From Xanthomarina spongicola (GTDB lineage Bacteria > Bacteroidota > Bacteroidia > Flavobacteriales > Flavobacteriaceae): a DNA stretch of 64,000 nucleotides. Under the pieces are notes generated by a model. It had not been told where the DNA came from, did no database searches, and saw only the letters and a program-made list of their open reading frames with translations. The position numbers and the translations under genes are program-made. The first letter of the stretch is position 1; the number at the start of each line of letters is the position of its first letter. Of this stretch, positions 47,054-56,411 are shown one piece after another. The DNA is taken from assembly GCF_003148645.1 (NCBI RefSeq), contig NZ_QGGP01000004.1, positions 124,001-188,000 of the forward strand, in the 5' to 3' direction.

Positions 47054-47476
47054 TTATTTTATATTTGCTTCGTTTATAGGTTCAAATCTTGTTTTATCTT
47101 TTTCACCCGAATATGGTCCTTGTTTTACTTCTATAATTTCGCTAGTCTCTAACATACTAAATCCATGACCTCCAGAAGCTAATAAAACAACATCTCCAGT
47201 TTTTAAAGTGCGACTTTCTAAATAATTTTTATTGTCATCATAGAAATCAACACGAACTTTACCAGATTTAATGAATAATACTTCCTGGGTCCAAATGACT
47301 TCGCGTGTTACAGGATTGTGTACATGAGGTTCGATAACATAGCCTTTTTCACGCTTCATATAACCTAATTGTTGGGAGAAATCGTCTGGTGTAAAAAAAG
47401 TAATTCCTTCTTTTTCATAAGTAGATTTTATAATAATACCCAATAATTGATCTTTAAATTTAATCTCTTCAAACAT
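47054..47476 (-). CDS. Cupin-fold protein of polysaccharide loci
   Basis: A 140-residue single-domain cupin. EPHVHNPV (about 50-57), TQEVLFIKSGKVRVDFYDD (about 63-81) and GDVVLLASGGHGF (about 93-105) give the His-x-His...Glu...His set that could bind a metal. Proteins of this kind occur often in O-antigen loci; an isomerase or sugar-binding role is possible, but no activity is established. It overlaps the sulfotransferase gene by 8 bases and lies 2 bases before the aminotransferase gene. Confidence 0.78.
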   Translation of the reverse strand: MFEEIKFKDQLLGIIIKSTYEKEGITFFTPDDFSQQLGYMKREKGYVIEPHVHNPVTREVIWTQEVLFIKSGKVRVDFYDDNKNYLESRTLKTGDVVLLASGGHGFSMLETSEIIEVKQGPYSGEKDKTRFEPINEANIK

Positions 47477-48446
47477 AATGCTTACTTTGAAATTTCAATA
47501 TAATTCTTTTTTTTAATAACCTTGTAAAAGGTAGTTGTGCTTCTTCCAATATTAGCGATTTTAAAGACAAATTTATTAATGTTCTTTTCTCTGGCTTAAA
47601 AGCTCTCAATTTATTTGATAAATCTTTTAAATCATAACCAAAGTAGTCAACATGTTTTTTACTTAGTGCTTCAATAAAATCTAACGCTAGTTTTTTTTTC
47701 TGTGTATTATTTATAGTTTTCTTCCAAGAATTAAGATATGAGTCTGAAGGTTTAGAGTGTTTTTTTAGGCTTTTTGTATCTATAGCTTGGGTATTTACAA
47801 AATCGTCTTTAACTTTATAAGTCCCTACACTTTCAGGCAATTCTAATTCCAAATAATTAAATATCTTTAATAATTCCTGTTCAGGGTTTTCAATTAAATC
47901 TTCATATTTTACCAAAATCTTATTATCATATGTCTTTAAAGCCTTATCAATTTCAACTGGTGCAGAAAACAAATCTTCTACTCGATCTTTTGAAGATAAG
48001 AAGTTAACATAATTGCCTTTAAAATTATGATCAAGAATAGAGGCAAAAACAGATAATGGATTTCTTACTAAAAAAACAAATTTAGCTTGAGGAAACAACT
48101 CATATAATTCATCAATTATATGGTAATAACGTGGTGTTTTATCAAGAAAATAGCAATCTCCATTTGTGTTATATGCATAAAGTTTTAAAGCTAAGTCTTT
48201 TATTTGTTGTTTAAATGTATCAAGTCCATGGTCTATATTATTTAAATAGTCCAAAAAATTAATACTGGCATAATTTGGATTATAACCATCGCTAATATTT
48301 GTTTTTTTATAGGTATGTATTAAAGATAGCATTTGCCAAGATTCTGGTGCCGAAGTAATGCCTTTGTTGTTTAATAAAAGTTGCTGAGTCAAAGAAGATC
48401 CTGATCTAGGCTGAGATATTAAAAAAATGAGCTGATTTTCATTCAT
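47469..48446 (-). CDS. Sulfotransferase (Sulfotransfer_3 type)
   Basis: A 325-residue protein. QPRSGSSLTQ (12-21) is the PAPS 5'-phosphosulfate loop and FVFLVRNPLSVFASIL (about 124-139) the 3'-phosphate site. It should add sulfate to a sugar hydroxyl in the cytoplasm before export. It lies 6 bases after a second sulfotransferase gene, which itself joins the wzt-like gene, so three genes from 47,469 to 50,479 form a tight unit. Confidence 0.86.
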   Translation of the reverse strand: MNENQLIFLISQPRSGSSLTQQLLLNNKGITSAPESWQMLSLIHTYKKTNISDGYNPNYASINFLDYLNNIDHGLDTFKQQIKDLALKLYAYNTNGDCYFLDKTPRYYHIIDELYELFPQAKFVFLVRNPLSVFASILDHNFKGNYVNFLSSKDRVEDLFSAPVEIDKALKTYDNKILVKYEDLIENPEQELLKIFNYLELELPESVGTYKVKDDFVNTQAIDTKSLKKHSKPSDSYLNSWKKTINNTQKKKLALDFIEALSKKHVDYFGYDLKDLSNKLRAFKPEKRTLINLSLKSLILEEAQLPFTRLLKKRIILKFQSKHYV

Positions 48447-48452
48447 CTAATT

Positions 48453-49229
48453 TCATATATAATTAAAATGTTCCATTAAATCTTTGGAGTTTTTCATAAA
48501 ATCATCATTTATCTTTTCATTAAAATAACCTGTCCATTGCTCACTAGTTCCTTTTCTAAAAAAATTAATATTCTTTTTTTCAATTTCAACTCCATCAGAC
48601 AATTGCATTTTTTTAAGATTATTAAATGAAGAACTATTTATTGCGAAATTAAGTTTCTCTTCATAAATTGCTTCACCAAGAAAAGAAATAACCTCTTTAA
48701 AGGTTGAGTTTGTATCTTTTTTTAAATCTTCATATTTAACAAATATTATATTATTAGGGTTTTCCTTTTTAAATTTCAAAGCGGCTCTTAAATGCTCTTG
48801 CCAATTACCTGCCTCTGATGATAATTTAGAAAAATAAAACTCTTCAAAACTCCCTTTAAAACCACGTAATTCTTTTTGATAGTAATAATATGAAACTAAA
48901 GCATCTCTTCCGTCCCTAACAATATAAATAATTTTTGGGTAAACGAGTTTCACGAAATGAGATTTGATTATTCTTAATCCTTTTTTGGAATTGATTGATT
49001 CAATTGAAGATTTATGAATTGAAGGAATAAACACTTCTAAATCATCATAAACCAACTTTTTTGATTTTGGATTAAACAGGTAGTTAATCAATAAAAAACG
49101 CATCCAAGTATTACCAGATTTAGGAAATGACACCAAATAAACATCATTAGGTTTTATGTCAATTCCATCTTTTTTATTCTTGATTTTTATTAAAGACTTT
49201 ATTTTATTCCTTATTTTTAAATTAATCAT
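48453..49229 (-). CDS. Sulfotransferase (Sulfotransfer_1 type)
   Basis: A 258-residue protein with the PAPS loop FPKSGNTWMR (35-44) and IIYIVRDGRDALVSYYYY (about 100-117), the two classical sulfotransferase motifs; FFRKGTSEQWTGYF near the C-terminus is the usual region III (RKGxxGxWK-like). It transfers sulfate from PAPS to a hydroxyl. The start ATG shares one base with the stop of the wzt-like gene. This close link hints at a role in finishing the chain for export. Confidence 0.9.
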   Translation of the reverse strand: MINLKIRNKIKSLIKIKNKKDGIDIKPNDVYLVSFPKSGNTWMRFLLINYLFNPKSKKLVYDDLEVFIPSIHKSSIESINSKKGLRIIKSHFVKLVYPKIIYIVRDGRDALVSYYYYQKELRGFKGSFEEFYFSKLSSEAGNWQEHLRAALKFKKENPNNIIFVKYEDLKKDTNSTFKEVISFLGEAIYEEKLNFAINSSSFNNLKKMQLSDGVEIEKKNINFFRKGTSEQWTGYFNEKINDDFMKNSKDLMEHFNYI

Positions 49230-50479
49230 TACATTGTTATTGTTCCTTCCATATTAATAATTCCATGCTTGTTTCTTTCATGAAAAACACCTGTACTAAA
49301 TCTATCTTTTTTAGGTATAACATATCCTATAACATTCTCTCCATAAATTATCATTTCTAATTTTGGTTTTGCAACCCAAACATCAAAGTAATAATTTCCT
49401 CCAGAAAATAAAGTCAAAAAGTTTTTTAAATAAAATGAAATTTCTGATTCCCCTTTTTTTAAATTAAAACTTTCACCAGTAATAGCTGGTGTTATACTCC
49501 CTATAACTATATCATTAAAATCTTTAATTTTAATTCCAAAGCCAATATTTTTAATTTCAAGTTTAGTATCAACTAATAGTTTAACGCATATACTGCTTTG
49601 TTCAATTTCTTTAATAAAAATATTTTTAAAAATAATGCCGTAATTTGTGTTTTCCAATGGAAAAATATTAGTCCTACTTTTTAATATGGTATTTGCATTC
49701 TCTAAATAAAAATCAACAGCATCATCCGTTTCTCCTTCAAAAACAGTTTTCCCATGTTCTAAGACAATAGCACGTGAGCACAGACTTTTTACTGCAGCCA
49801 TATTATGGCTTACAAACAAGACGGTTCTCCCATCTCCTTTGCTTATATCCTGCATCTTGCCAATGGCTTTTTTCTGGAATTCGGCATCTCCTACGGCCAA
49901 CACCTCATCTATCACTAAAATATCTGGCTCTAAATGTGCTGCTACTGCAAAAGCTAAACGTACTGTCATACCAGAACTATAGCGTTTTACAGGTGTATCT
50001 ACATAGCGTTCGCAGCCTGAAAAATCGATGATTTCTTGTTCTTTAGCCTTTATTTCAGCTTTAGTCATTCCTAAAATAGCCCCATTTAAATAAATATTCT
50101 CTCTTCCAGTAAGTTCTGGATGAAACCCAGTACCTACTTCCAGTAAACTGGCAATGCGTCCTTTGGTTTTAATTTCTCCTGTGGTTGGAATAGTTACACG
50201 AGACAATATTTTTAATAAGGTACTTTTTCCTGCGCCATTTTTACCTATAATTCCTAAAACTTCTCCCTTGTTTACTTCAAAATTAATGTCACGCAAAGCC
50301 CACACATAGTCGCTATCTGCCTTTGTACTTCGGTCGTTAACTGCACCCACTTTTAGATATGGATCTTCTTTGCCACGAATACCAGCCCACCAACGATTTA
50401 AATCGTGGCTGATAGTTCCAGTACCTACAAGACCTAGTCGGTATTGTTTACTAATGTTTTTGGCTTTAAGTATTACCAT
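49229..50479 (-). CDS. wzt: Polysaccharide ABC transporter ATP-binding protein (Wzt-like)
   Basis: A 416-residue ABC ATPase that drives export of lipid-linked polysaccharide with the Wzm-like permease. Walker A GKNGAGKST is at 79-87; YSSGMTVRLAF and ILVIDEVLAVGD are the signature and Walker B. After about residue 270 a further 140-residue beta-rich domain follows, the position of the Wzt C-terminal domain that in E. coli O9a and similar systems recognises the modified end of the chain. Its partner gene is 52 bases upstream and two sulfotransferase genes follow directly. Confidence 0.92.
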   Translation of the reverse strand: MVILKAKNISKQYRLGLVGTGTISHDLNRWWAGIRGKEDPYLKVGAVNDRSTKADSDYVWALRDINFEVNKGEVLGIIGKNGAGKSTLLKILSRVTIPTTGEIKTKGRIASLLEVGTGFHPELTGRENIYLNGAILGMTKAEIKAKEQEIIDFSGCERYVDTPVKRYSSGMTVRLAFAVAAHLEPDILVIDEVLAVGDAEFQKKAIGKMQDISKGDGRTVLFVSHNMAAVKSLCSRAIVLEHGKTVFEGETDDAVDFYLENANTILKSRTNIFPLENTNYGIIFKNIFIKEIEQSSICVKLLVDTKLEIKNIGFGIKIKDFNDIVIGSITPAITGESFNLKKGESEISFYLKNFLTLFSGGNYYFDVWVAKPKLEMIIYGENVIGYVIPKKDRFSTGVFHERNKHGIINMEGTITM

Positions 50480-50531
50480 AAAATCTTAATTCAATAATTT
50501 CTGTTTCTTTAATTAATATTCGTAAAAATAA

Positions 50532-51395
50532 CTACACCGTATCAATAAATGTCTTCTCGGTTCTGTTAAAGATTATAATTCCAAAAACCAAAACCAGCAA
50601 TGTTACAGAAATGGTATATATAATTCCAAACAAACTAAGAGTACCAGTTCCAAGTAACATATAACGTGCTGTTTCAATTATATAAGCTAAGGGATTATAT
50701 TCTACAATCCAGGCAATTTTTGGTAATTTCTCTCGCATAAGAGCCAAAGGATACATAACAGCCGACACATACATTAACAACTGCACGCCAAAGCCCACTA
50801 AAAACTTTAAATCGCGATATTTAGTAACCAAGCTCGAAATTATCATTCCACTTCCAAGTCCTAATAAGCCCATTAGCATGACAATAACTGGAAAAAACAG
50901 AATGCTATTATTTATGTGAATTGCTGCTCCATTCATATAATAATAAATATAAAAAGCTATAAAGATGAGGAGTTGAATACTAAACTTCATCAAGTTAGAG
51001 ATAACAATGGATAAAGGCACAATGATCCTTGGAAAATAGACCTTTCCAAAAATAGCGGCATTGGTTTTAAACGTATCGCTAGTAGAAGATAAACAGGTAT
51101 TAAAATAATTCCAGATAGAGACGCCTGCTAAATTAAATAAGAATGGTGGCACTGTACCAGTTTCTATATTAGCCACTTTATTGAAAATAAGGGTAAAAGT
51201 TAGCGCTGTAAACAAGGGTTGAATTAAATACCATAATGGTCCTAAAACAGTTTGTTTATAGACCGTAACCACATCGCGTTTTACAAATAGCATTAATAAA
51301 TCGCGATAGTGCCAAATCTCCTTAAAATTAAAATCTATTAATTTCCGTTTTGAAGAAATGGTATATAACCATGCATCGTCATCAATCTTGCTCAA
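50532..51395 (-). CDS. wzm: Polysaccharide ABC transporter permease (Wzm-like)
   Basis: A 287-residue inner-membrane protein of the ABC-2 type with six helices (about 60-80, 95-110, 130-160, 165-195, 200-225 and 255-280). KRDVVTVYKQTVLGPLWYLI (39-58) is the coupling region before helix 1 typical of Wzm/KpsM, and NPLAYIIETARYML precedes the last helix. It forms the channel for undecaprenyl-linked glycan. The start is TTG at 51,395 (SKIDDDAWLYTI follows). A 245-base non-coding gap lies upstream. Confidence 0.92.
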   Translation of the reverse strand: MSKIDDDAWLYTISSKRKLIDFNFKEIWHYRDLLMLFVKRDVVTVYKQTVLGPLWYLIQPLFTALTFTLIFNKVANIETGTVPPFLFNLAGVSIWNYFNTCLSSTSDTFKTNAAIFGKVYFPRIIVPLSIVISNLMKFSIQLLIFIAFYIYYYMNGAAIHINNSILFFPVIVMLMGLLGLGSGMIISSLVTKYRDLKFLVGFGVQLLMYVSAVMYPLALMREKLPKIAWIVEYNPLAYIIETARYMLLGTGTLSLFGIIYTISVTLLVLVFGIIIFNRTEKTFIDTV

Positions 51396-51492
51396 TGTAA
51401 GTCCTTTTTTTTGGTTGTGGCTAATATAGTTAATAATGAAAAATTAATAATGAAGAATTGGTGAAAAATTCCAAATTCCACAAAACAAAATT

Positions 51493-51520
51493 CTAAAAAC
51501 AAAAATCTAAAAACAAAAAT
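51493..51520. repeat. 14-base tandem repeat in the gap before wzm
   Basis: CTAAAAACAAAAAT occurs twice in exact tandem, with a partial copy before it. The 245-base gap (51,396-51,640) is otherwise low in complexity; I see no gene or clear promoter in it. Confidence 0.7.
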
Positions 51521-51640
51521 CTTAAACCTTAGCCTTTGAACAAAGAATCCTTTTCATAGCGAGCTCTTTTTATTTCGTAATTTCGAACCACCCTTCTGTT
51601 GCAAAGCTGAGGAACAACTCTACAACTTAAGTCTAAACAA

Positions 51641-52624
51641 CTAATTGTTAAAATAATCCCAAGTAATCTTCAAGCCTTCTCCAACCGAGTATTTAGGTTG
51701 ATAGCCTATTAAGCGTTCTGCTTTAGTGACATCAGCTAATGAGTCTCTTACATCTCCTTGACGTTCGGGTCCATATAGAGCATCCAAATTAGAATTTGCT
51801 GCTTGTTTTAAAGAATCCCAAAGATAATTGACACTAATACGTTCTCCACATGCTACATTAAACACTTGGTTGCTTGCTGCTTTAGAAGCAAAAAAGCCAC
51901 GAATATTTGCTTGAACGGCATTATCTACAAATGTAAAATCTCGTGTTTGCTCGCCATCGCCATTAATTTTTGGCGACTTATTATCTTTTAATGCTTGCAT
52001 AAATAATGGAATTACTGCTGCATAAGCACCATCTGGACTTTGCTTTGGCCCAAACACATTGAAGTATCGTAAACCAACAACATCTGTATTGTATGTTTTT
52101 CCAAAAACATCTGCATACAGTTCGTTCACATATTTGGTTACTGCATAAGGAGATAAAGGTTTCCCTATATTATCTTCTAATTTTGGTAACGCTTTACTAT
52201 CTCCATAAGTTGAGCTAGATGCAGCATAAACCATACGTTTTACAGTCTTTGAGTCTTTTAAGGCAATCATCATATTTAAAAAACCGCTAATATTAACTTC
52301 ATTAGTGGTTGCAGGATCATTAATTGAACGTGGTACGGAACCCAAAGCTGCTTGATGAGACACATAGTCCATATCTTGCATTGCTTTTTTACAAGTTTCC
52401 AGATTTCTAATATCTCCTTCCATTAATTCAAAAGCTGGATTACTATGGAACTCCGTTAAATTTTCTCGATGTCCATTTGAAAAATCATCTAATACTCTAA
52501 CTTTTTTAGCATTATATTTCAACAAATATTCTACAATATTGGAACCTATAAAACCTCCTCCTCCAGTAATTAAGAAAGAAAATTGAGACAAATCCTCTAA
52601 ATGATATTTGTGCTTATACATCAT
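51641..52624 (-). CDS. UDP-N-acetylglucosamine(uronate) 4-epimerase (WbpP/TviC-like)
   Basis: A 327-residue extended short-chain dehydrogenase. GGGGFIGSNI (21-30) binds NAD, YAASSSTYGDSKALP and YAVTKYVNELYA carry the Ser and Tyr-xxx-Lys of the active site, and GLRYFNVFGPKQSPDGAYAA is typical of the WbpP/TviC group that epimerises C4 of UDP-GlcNAc or its uronate. With the dehydrogenase upstream (4-base overlap) it should supply UDP-GalNAc-uronic acid. A second ATG at 52,621 is an alternative start. Confidence 0.88.
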   Translation of the reverse strand: MMYKHKYHLEDLSQFSFLITGGGGFIGSNIVEYLLKYNAKKVRVLDDFSNGHRENLTEFHSNPAFELMEGDIRNLETCKKAMQDMDYVSHQAALGSVPRSINDPATTNEVNISGFLNMMIALKDSKTVKRMVYAASSSTYGDSKALPKLEDNIGKPLSPYAVTKYVNELYADVFGKTYNTDVVGLRYFNVFGPKQSPDGAYAAVIPLFMQALKDNKSPKINGDGEQTRDFTFVDNAVQANIRGFFASKAASNQVFNVACGERISVNYLWDSLKQAANSNLDALYGPERQGDVRDSLADVTKAERLIGYQPKYSVGEGLKITWDYFNN

Positions 52625-53910
52625 AATCTAGCGTCTACAGTATGTTTTGGTAATAAGGATTTTACATCGAATATAACTCCGATATTAGATTTTAATTGTT
52701 GAAGATCTATTTCTAAAAACTCATTATGAGATACAGCTAATACTATAGCATCATAATTATTATTAATGTCATTTTTATTACAAATCAAATCAAAGTTATA
52801 CTCTTCTTTAACCTCTTCTGAAGAAGCCCATGGATCAAATACATCCACATCAACATCATAGCTTTCAAATTCTCTAATAATGTCAATAACTCTAGAATTT
52901 CTAATATCTGGACAATTCTCTTTAAATGTAATACCTAACACGAGTACCTTTGAACCTTTTATAGTCGCTCCCTTTTTAATCATTATTTTAACTGTTTCTT
53001 GAGCCACATAACCTCCCATGCTATCATTCATCTTTCTTCCAGCTAAAATAATTTCAGGATTATAACCAGATTCTATGGCTTTTTGAGCCAAATAGTAGGG
53101 GTCTACACCAATACAGTGTCCTCCAACCAATCCAGGCGTAAAATTGATGAAATTCCACTTGGTTCCAGCTGCTTCCAGAACAGCTTTAGTATCTATATCT
53201 AATAATCTAAAGATTTTTGATAACTCATTTACAAAAGCTATGTTAATATCTCTTTGGGAGTTCTCAATAACTTTGGCTGCTTCTGCCACTTTAATGGAAG
53301 GCGCCATATGAGTTCCAGCAGTGATAATAGATTTATACAAATCATCAACAACTTTTGCTATTTCAGGAGTAGAACCAGAAGTTACTTTTAAAATTTTAGT
53401 AACAGTATGTTTTTTATCTCCCGGATTTATTCGTTCTGGCGAATATCCTGCAAAAAAGTCTACATTAAATTTAAGCCCAGAAACAGATTCTAGAATTGGA
53501 ACACAAATATCTTCGGTTACACCAGGATATACTGTAGATTCGTAAATAACAATATCATTAGGTTTAAGAATGCTTCCAATGCTTTCACTTGCTTTAACTA
53601 AGGGTGTGAAAATTGGCTTATTTAATTCGTCTGTTGGTGTTGGTACTGTAATGATATAAACAGTAGAATCTTTCATATCAACCAAATCGCTTGAAACAAA
53701 AAGACCCTTTTCACTCGTTTTATTAGTAATAATAACCTCTTTTAAGTGATTTTCTTCAACTTCTAATGTTCTATCTTTTCCAGATCTGAGTTCTGCAATA
53801 CGTTTGGTATTGATATCAAAACCGATGACATGATATTTTTTTGCAAACTCCACTGCTAAAGGCAAACCTACATAGCCGAGACCAACAATGGCGATATTAT
53901 TTATTTTCAT
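52621..53910 (-). CDS. UDP-HexNAc 6-dehydrogenase (TviB/WbpO-like)
   Basis: A 429-residue nucleotide-sugar dehydrogenase that oxidises C6 of UDP-GlcNAc or UDP-GalNAc to the uronate in two NAD steps. GLGYVGLP (10-17) binds NAD, VYESTVYPGVTEDI is the hinge motif, and Cys265 in GGHCIGVDPYYL is the catalytic thiol. The pairing with a TviC/WbpP-like epimerase matches the route to UDP-GalNAc-uronic acid. The genes overlap by four bases. Confidence 0.9.
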   Translation of the reverse strand: MKINNIAIVGLGYVGLPLAVEFAKKYHVIGFDINTKRIAELRSGKDRTLEVEENHLKEVIITNKTSEKGLFVSSDLVDMKDSTVYIITVPTPTDELNKPIFTPLVKASESIGSILKPNDIVIYESTVYPGVTEDICVPILESVSGLKFNVDFFAGYSPERINPGDKKHTVTKILKVTSGSTPEIAKVVDDLYKSIITAGTHMAPSIKVAEAAKVIENSQRDINIAFVNELSKIFRLLDIDTKAVLEAAGTKWNFINFTPGLVGGHCIGVDPYYLAQKAIESGYNPEIILAGRKMNDSMGGYVAQETVKIMIKKGATIKGSKVLVLGITFKENCPDIRNSRVIDIIREFESYDVDVDVFDPWASSEEVKEEYNFDLICNKNDINNNYDAIVLAVSHNEFLEIDLQQLKSNIGVIFDVKSLLPKHTVDARL

Positions 53911-53942
53911 ATATATAAATTAATTTAAAAGCCTATTTTGAT

Positions 53943-56408
53943 TTAAATTCTTTTTAAAAAATCTTTTATTTTTTTAAAAACTGTTTGTTTTCCATTTTCA
54001 TGATACGCATTACCATAGACGCCATAGCCATAGCCATAGCCATAACCGTATCCATAGCCGTAATTTTGATTGGATTTATGCTTGTAGAAATTCAGAATAA
54101 AGTGAATATTCTTGATTTCTCCAGCTCGGTGTTTTGCATTGACAAGTTGCAACATTCCCTTTTTGGTGTAATCTAAACGCACCATAAATATTGAGGTGTC
54201 TGCATATTTTACCAATTCAAAAGCATCTGTAACCAAGCCTAAAGGTGGCGTGTCTAATATAATAATATCATATGTCTCCCGAAGATCAGCTATAAGCATC
54301 TTCAATTTAGGACTCATTAATAACTCTGATGGGTTTGGAGGAATAGGACCAGCAGTTACCACATCTAAATTTTCGACATGTGTATGAAATTTTACTTCAT
54401 CAAAAGTTTTTTCGCCTATAAGATAATTAACAATCCCAGTTTCATTGTCTATTTTAAAATCATCAAATATTTTGGGTTTACGTAAATCCAGTCCTAATAA
54501 AATAGTCTTTTTACCACTTAATGCGTAAACCGTAGCAATATTTATAGAACAAAAGGTTTTACCTTCTCCACTTACCGAAGATGTAATTAAAATAGTTCTA
54601 CCTCCCTCTATTTGAGACTTATTCAAAACAAATTGTAAACTGGAACGTATGGAGCGAAAAGACTCAGCTACAGCAGACTTTGGTTTTTCAAAAACCACTA
54701 AATTATTATGATATCTGTATTTACCAATCAACCCAATTATTGGGATTTTAGACAAGCGTTCTACTTCATCAGATCCATGAATGGTATGATCTAGAAGAAA
54801 GATAACAAAGATTAGAAACATGGGAATAAAGAAACCAAGCATCAATCCCATCATATAATTCAACGATTTATTAGGACCTATCAAGCCACCACCAATATCT
54901 TTGGCTTCGTCAATAATACCTATATCTGATACATTTGCTGCTTTTACAATAGCTGCTTCACTGCGTTTAGCCATATACAAATCGTATGCCTCCTGACTAA
55001 TATCCAGTTTTCTCTGAATTTTTAAAAACTCCTGTTGATCTTCAGGCAAACCACTTAACTTAGCTTCGAAATTTGCTATATTTCGTTGTAAGTTGCTCAA
55101 AAGCGCACGAATAGTACTTTTTGTTGCATCGATAGTTTCTAATAAGACATTTTTTTCTGCATTGATTCGTCTGTCAATGTCTTTAAAAATATCAGAATCT
55201 TCTCTCATGGAGTATTCCATACTTTGACGTTCAATTGCCAAGGCTGTTATTTTAGATACTGAACTCATAATATTAGACTCCTGAATTCCTACCGAACTTG
55301 GAGCAGCAATACGTGTATAATCTGTTTTAGTACGTAAATAATTCTCAAGCGCATCTAAATAATTAAGTTTTGTTTGTTCAGTCTCTTTTTGGGATTCAAA
55401 TTCTTTTAACTTATCAGATATATCTTTCATTTCAGAAGAAACATCAAACACCTTGTTTTCCTTTCTGAAGTTATTCATCTCATCTCCAAAATCTTTTAAA
55501 CTAGCATTGACTGCTGCCAAACTACTATCAATAAACTTAATAGTATTTGTTGCGTATAAATTTTTACGTTCCAACTCCGATTTACTTAAAATGACAGCTG
55601 TGGTATTTAAGTAATCTACAATTTTAGACTTGTTATTACCTGCCAGAGATAATACCAAAACAGATGCAGAAGAATTAGTAGAGGGCTTCACTCCAATGCC
55701 TTGCTTATAGCCATTCACTGCACTATCAAAATTACTGAATCGTAAATAGAATTCCAATCCTGGCTTGACAGGGCTTTCGTTACGTAACCTAACAATCCCA
55801 TGTAAAAATGGTAAATTAATAACTTCTCCGATTTGAAATTGCTGCTTAAAAATTCCTATAGGGATAGAAACTGGTATTCGCTCTTTAGAGTCATATAGTT
55901 GTCCTGAACCTTTTTCAGACTCAAACTCCGTATAAATCTCAAATGTATTATTTGTTAAGAAACGAATACCAATAAAATGCCCTAGTAATTGAGGTTTTGA
56001 TTTATCGAGTTCGAATACAAAAGGAGCATCTTTATATATGTCTACCTTGTGGTATTTCCCTTCAACAAAGTAATTCATATAAGATTTCAAAGAATCAACT
56101 ACTTTTTCATTATGAGTTCGGGTTTGTAAAGTTGTGATGGTCTTTCCCATTTTACCAGAAACACCTCCCCAATTAAAAGAAATACTTGTATTTGCTGTAA
56201 AAAAGGGATTCTGGTCATTCTCAACCGAAATTAATGAATCTAATTTATAAACATTCTGCTTTCTAACATTTATAAAATATGCGATAATAAGAGCAACACC
56301 TATACATACCAATACAAACTTCCAAAGGTTCAATACTTTAAATAAATACCCTTTAAAATCGAAGTTAATCCTTCCCCCTTCTTGATCTATATCTTCATAT
56401 TCTGCCAT
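53943..56408 (-). CDS. wzc: Polysaccharide co-polymerase / tyrosine autokinase (Wzc-like)
   Basis: An 821-residue inner-membrane protein that controls polysaccharide length and export. Helix 1 is at about 29-48, a Wzz-type periplasmic part with coiled coil runs to about 500, helix 2 is at about 518-540, and a BY-kinase domain follows with Walker A SVSGEGKT (611-618), Walker A' ILLGLDLR (636-643) and Walker B IIILDTPP (715-722). The C-terminus has a Tyr-Gly tail with seven YG pairs (783-796), the likely autophosphorylation cluster. It lies 3 bases after the wza-like gene. Confidence 0.93.
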   Translation of the reverse strand: MAEYEDIDQEGGRINFDFKGYLFKVLNLWKFVLVCIGVALIIAYFINVRKQNVYKLDSLISVENDQNPFFTANTSISFNWGGVSGKMGKTITTLQTRTHNEKVVDSLKSYMNYFVEGKYHKVDIYKDAPFVFELDKSKPQLLGHFIGIRFLTNNTFEIYTEFESEKGSGQLYDSKERIPVSIPIGIFKQQFQIGEVINLPFLHGIVRLRNESPVKPGLEFYLRFSNFDSAVNGYKQGIGVKPSTNSSASVLVLSLAGNNKSKIVDYLNTTAVILSKSELERKNLYATNTIKFIDSSLAAVNASLKDFGDEMNNFRKENKVFDVSSEMKDISDKLKEFESQKETEQTKLNYLDALENYLRTKTDYTRIAAPSSVGIQESNIMSSVSKITALAIERQSMEYSMREDSDIFKDIDRRINAEKNVLLETIDATKSTIRALLSNLQRNIANFEAKLSGLPEDQQEFLKIQRKLDISQEAYDLYMAKRSEAAIVKAANVSDIGIIDEAKDIGGGLIGPNKSLNYMMGLMLGFFIPMFLIFVIFLLDHTIHGSDEVERLSKIPIIGLIGKYRYHNNLVVFEKPKSAVAESFRSIRSSLQFVLNKSQIEGGRTILITSSVSGEGKTFCSINIATVYALSGKKTILLGLDLRKPKIFDDFKIDNETGIVNYLIGEKTFDEVKFHTHVENLDVVTAGPIPPNPSELLMSPKLKMLIADLRETYDIIILDTPPLGLVTDAFELVKYADTSIFMVRLDYTKKGMLQLVNAKHRAGEIKNIHFILNFYKHKSNQNYGYGYGYGYGYGYGVYGNAYHENGKQTVFKKIKDFLKRI
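54021..54062 (-). repeat. Hexanucleotide repeat coding for the Tyr-Gly tail of Wzc
   Basis: Seven consecutive Tyr-Gly codon pairs, of which the four at 54,021-54,044 are identical (GCCATA on the plus strand). A change of one unit would keep the frame and alter the number of phosphorylatable tyrosines. Confidence 0.85.
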
Positions 56409-56411
56409 GCT

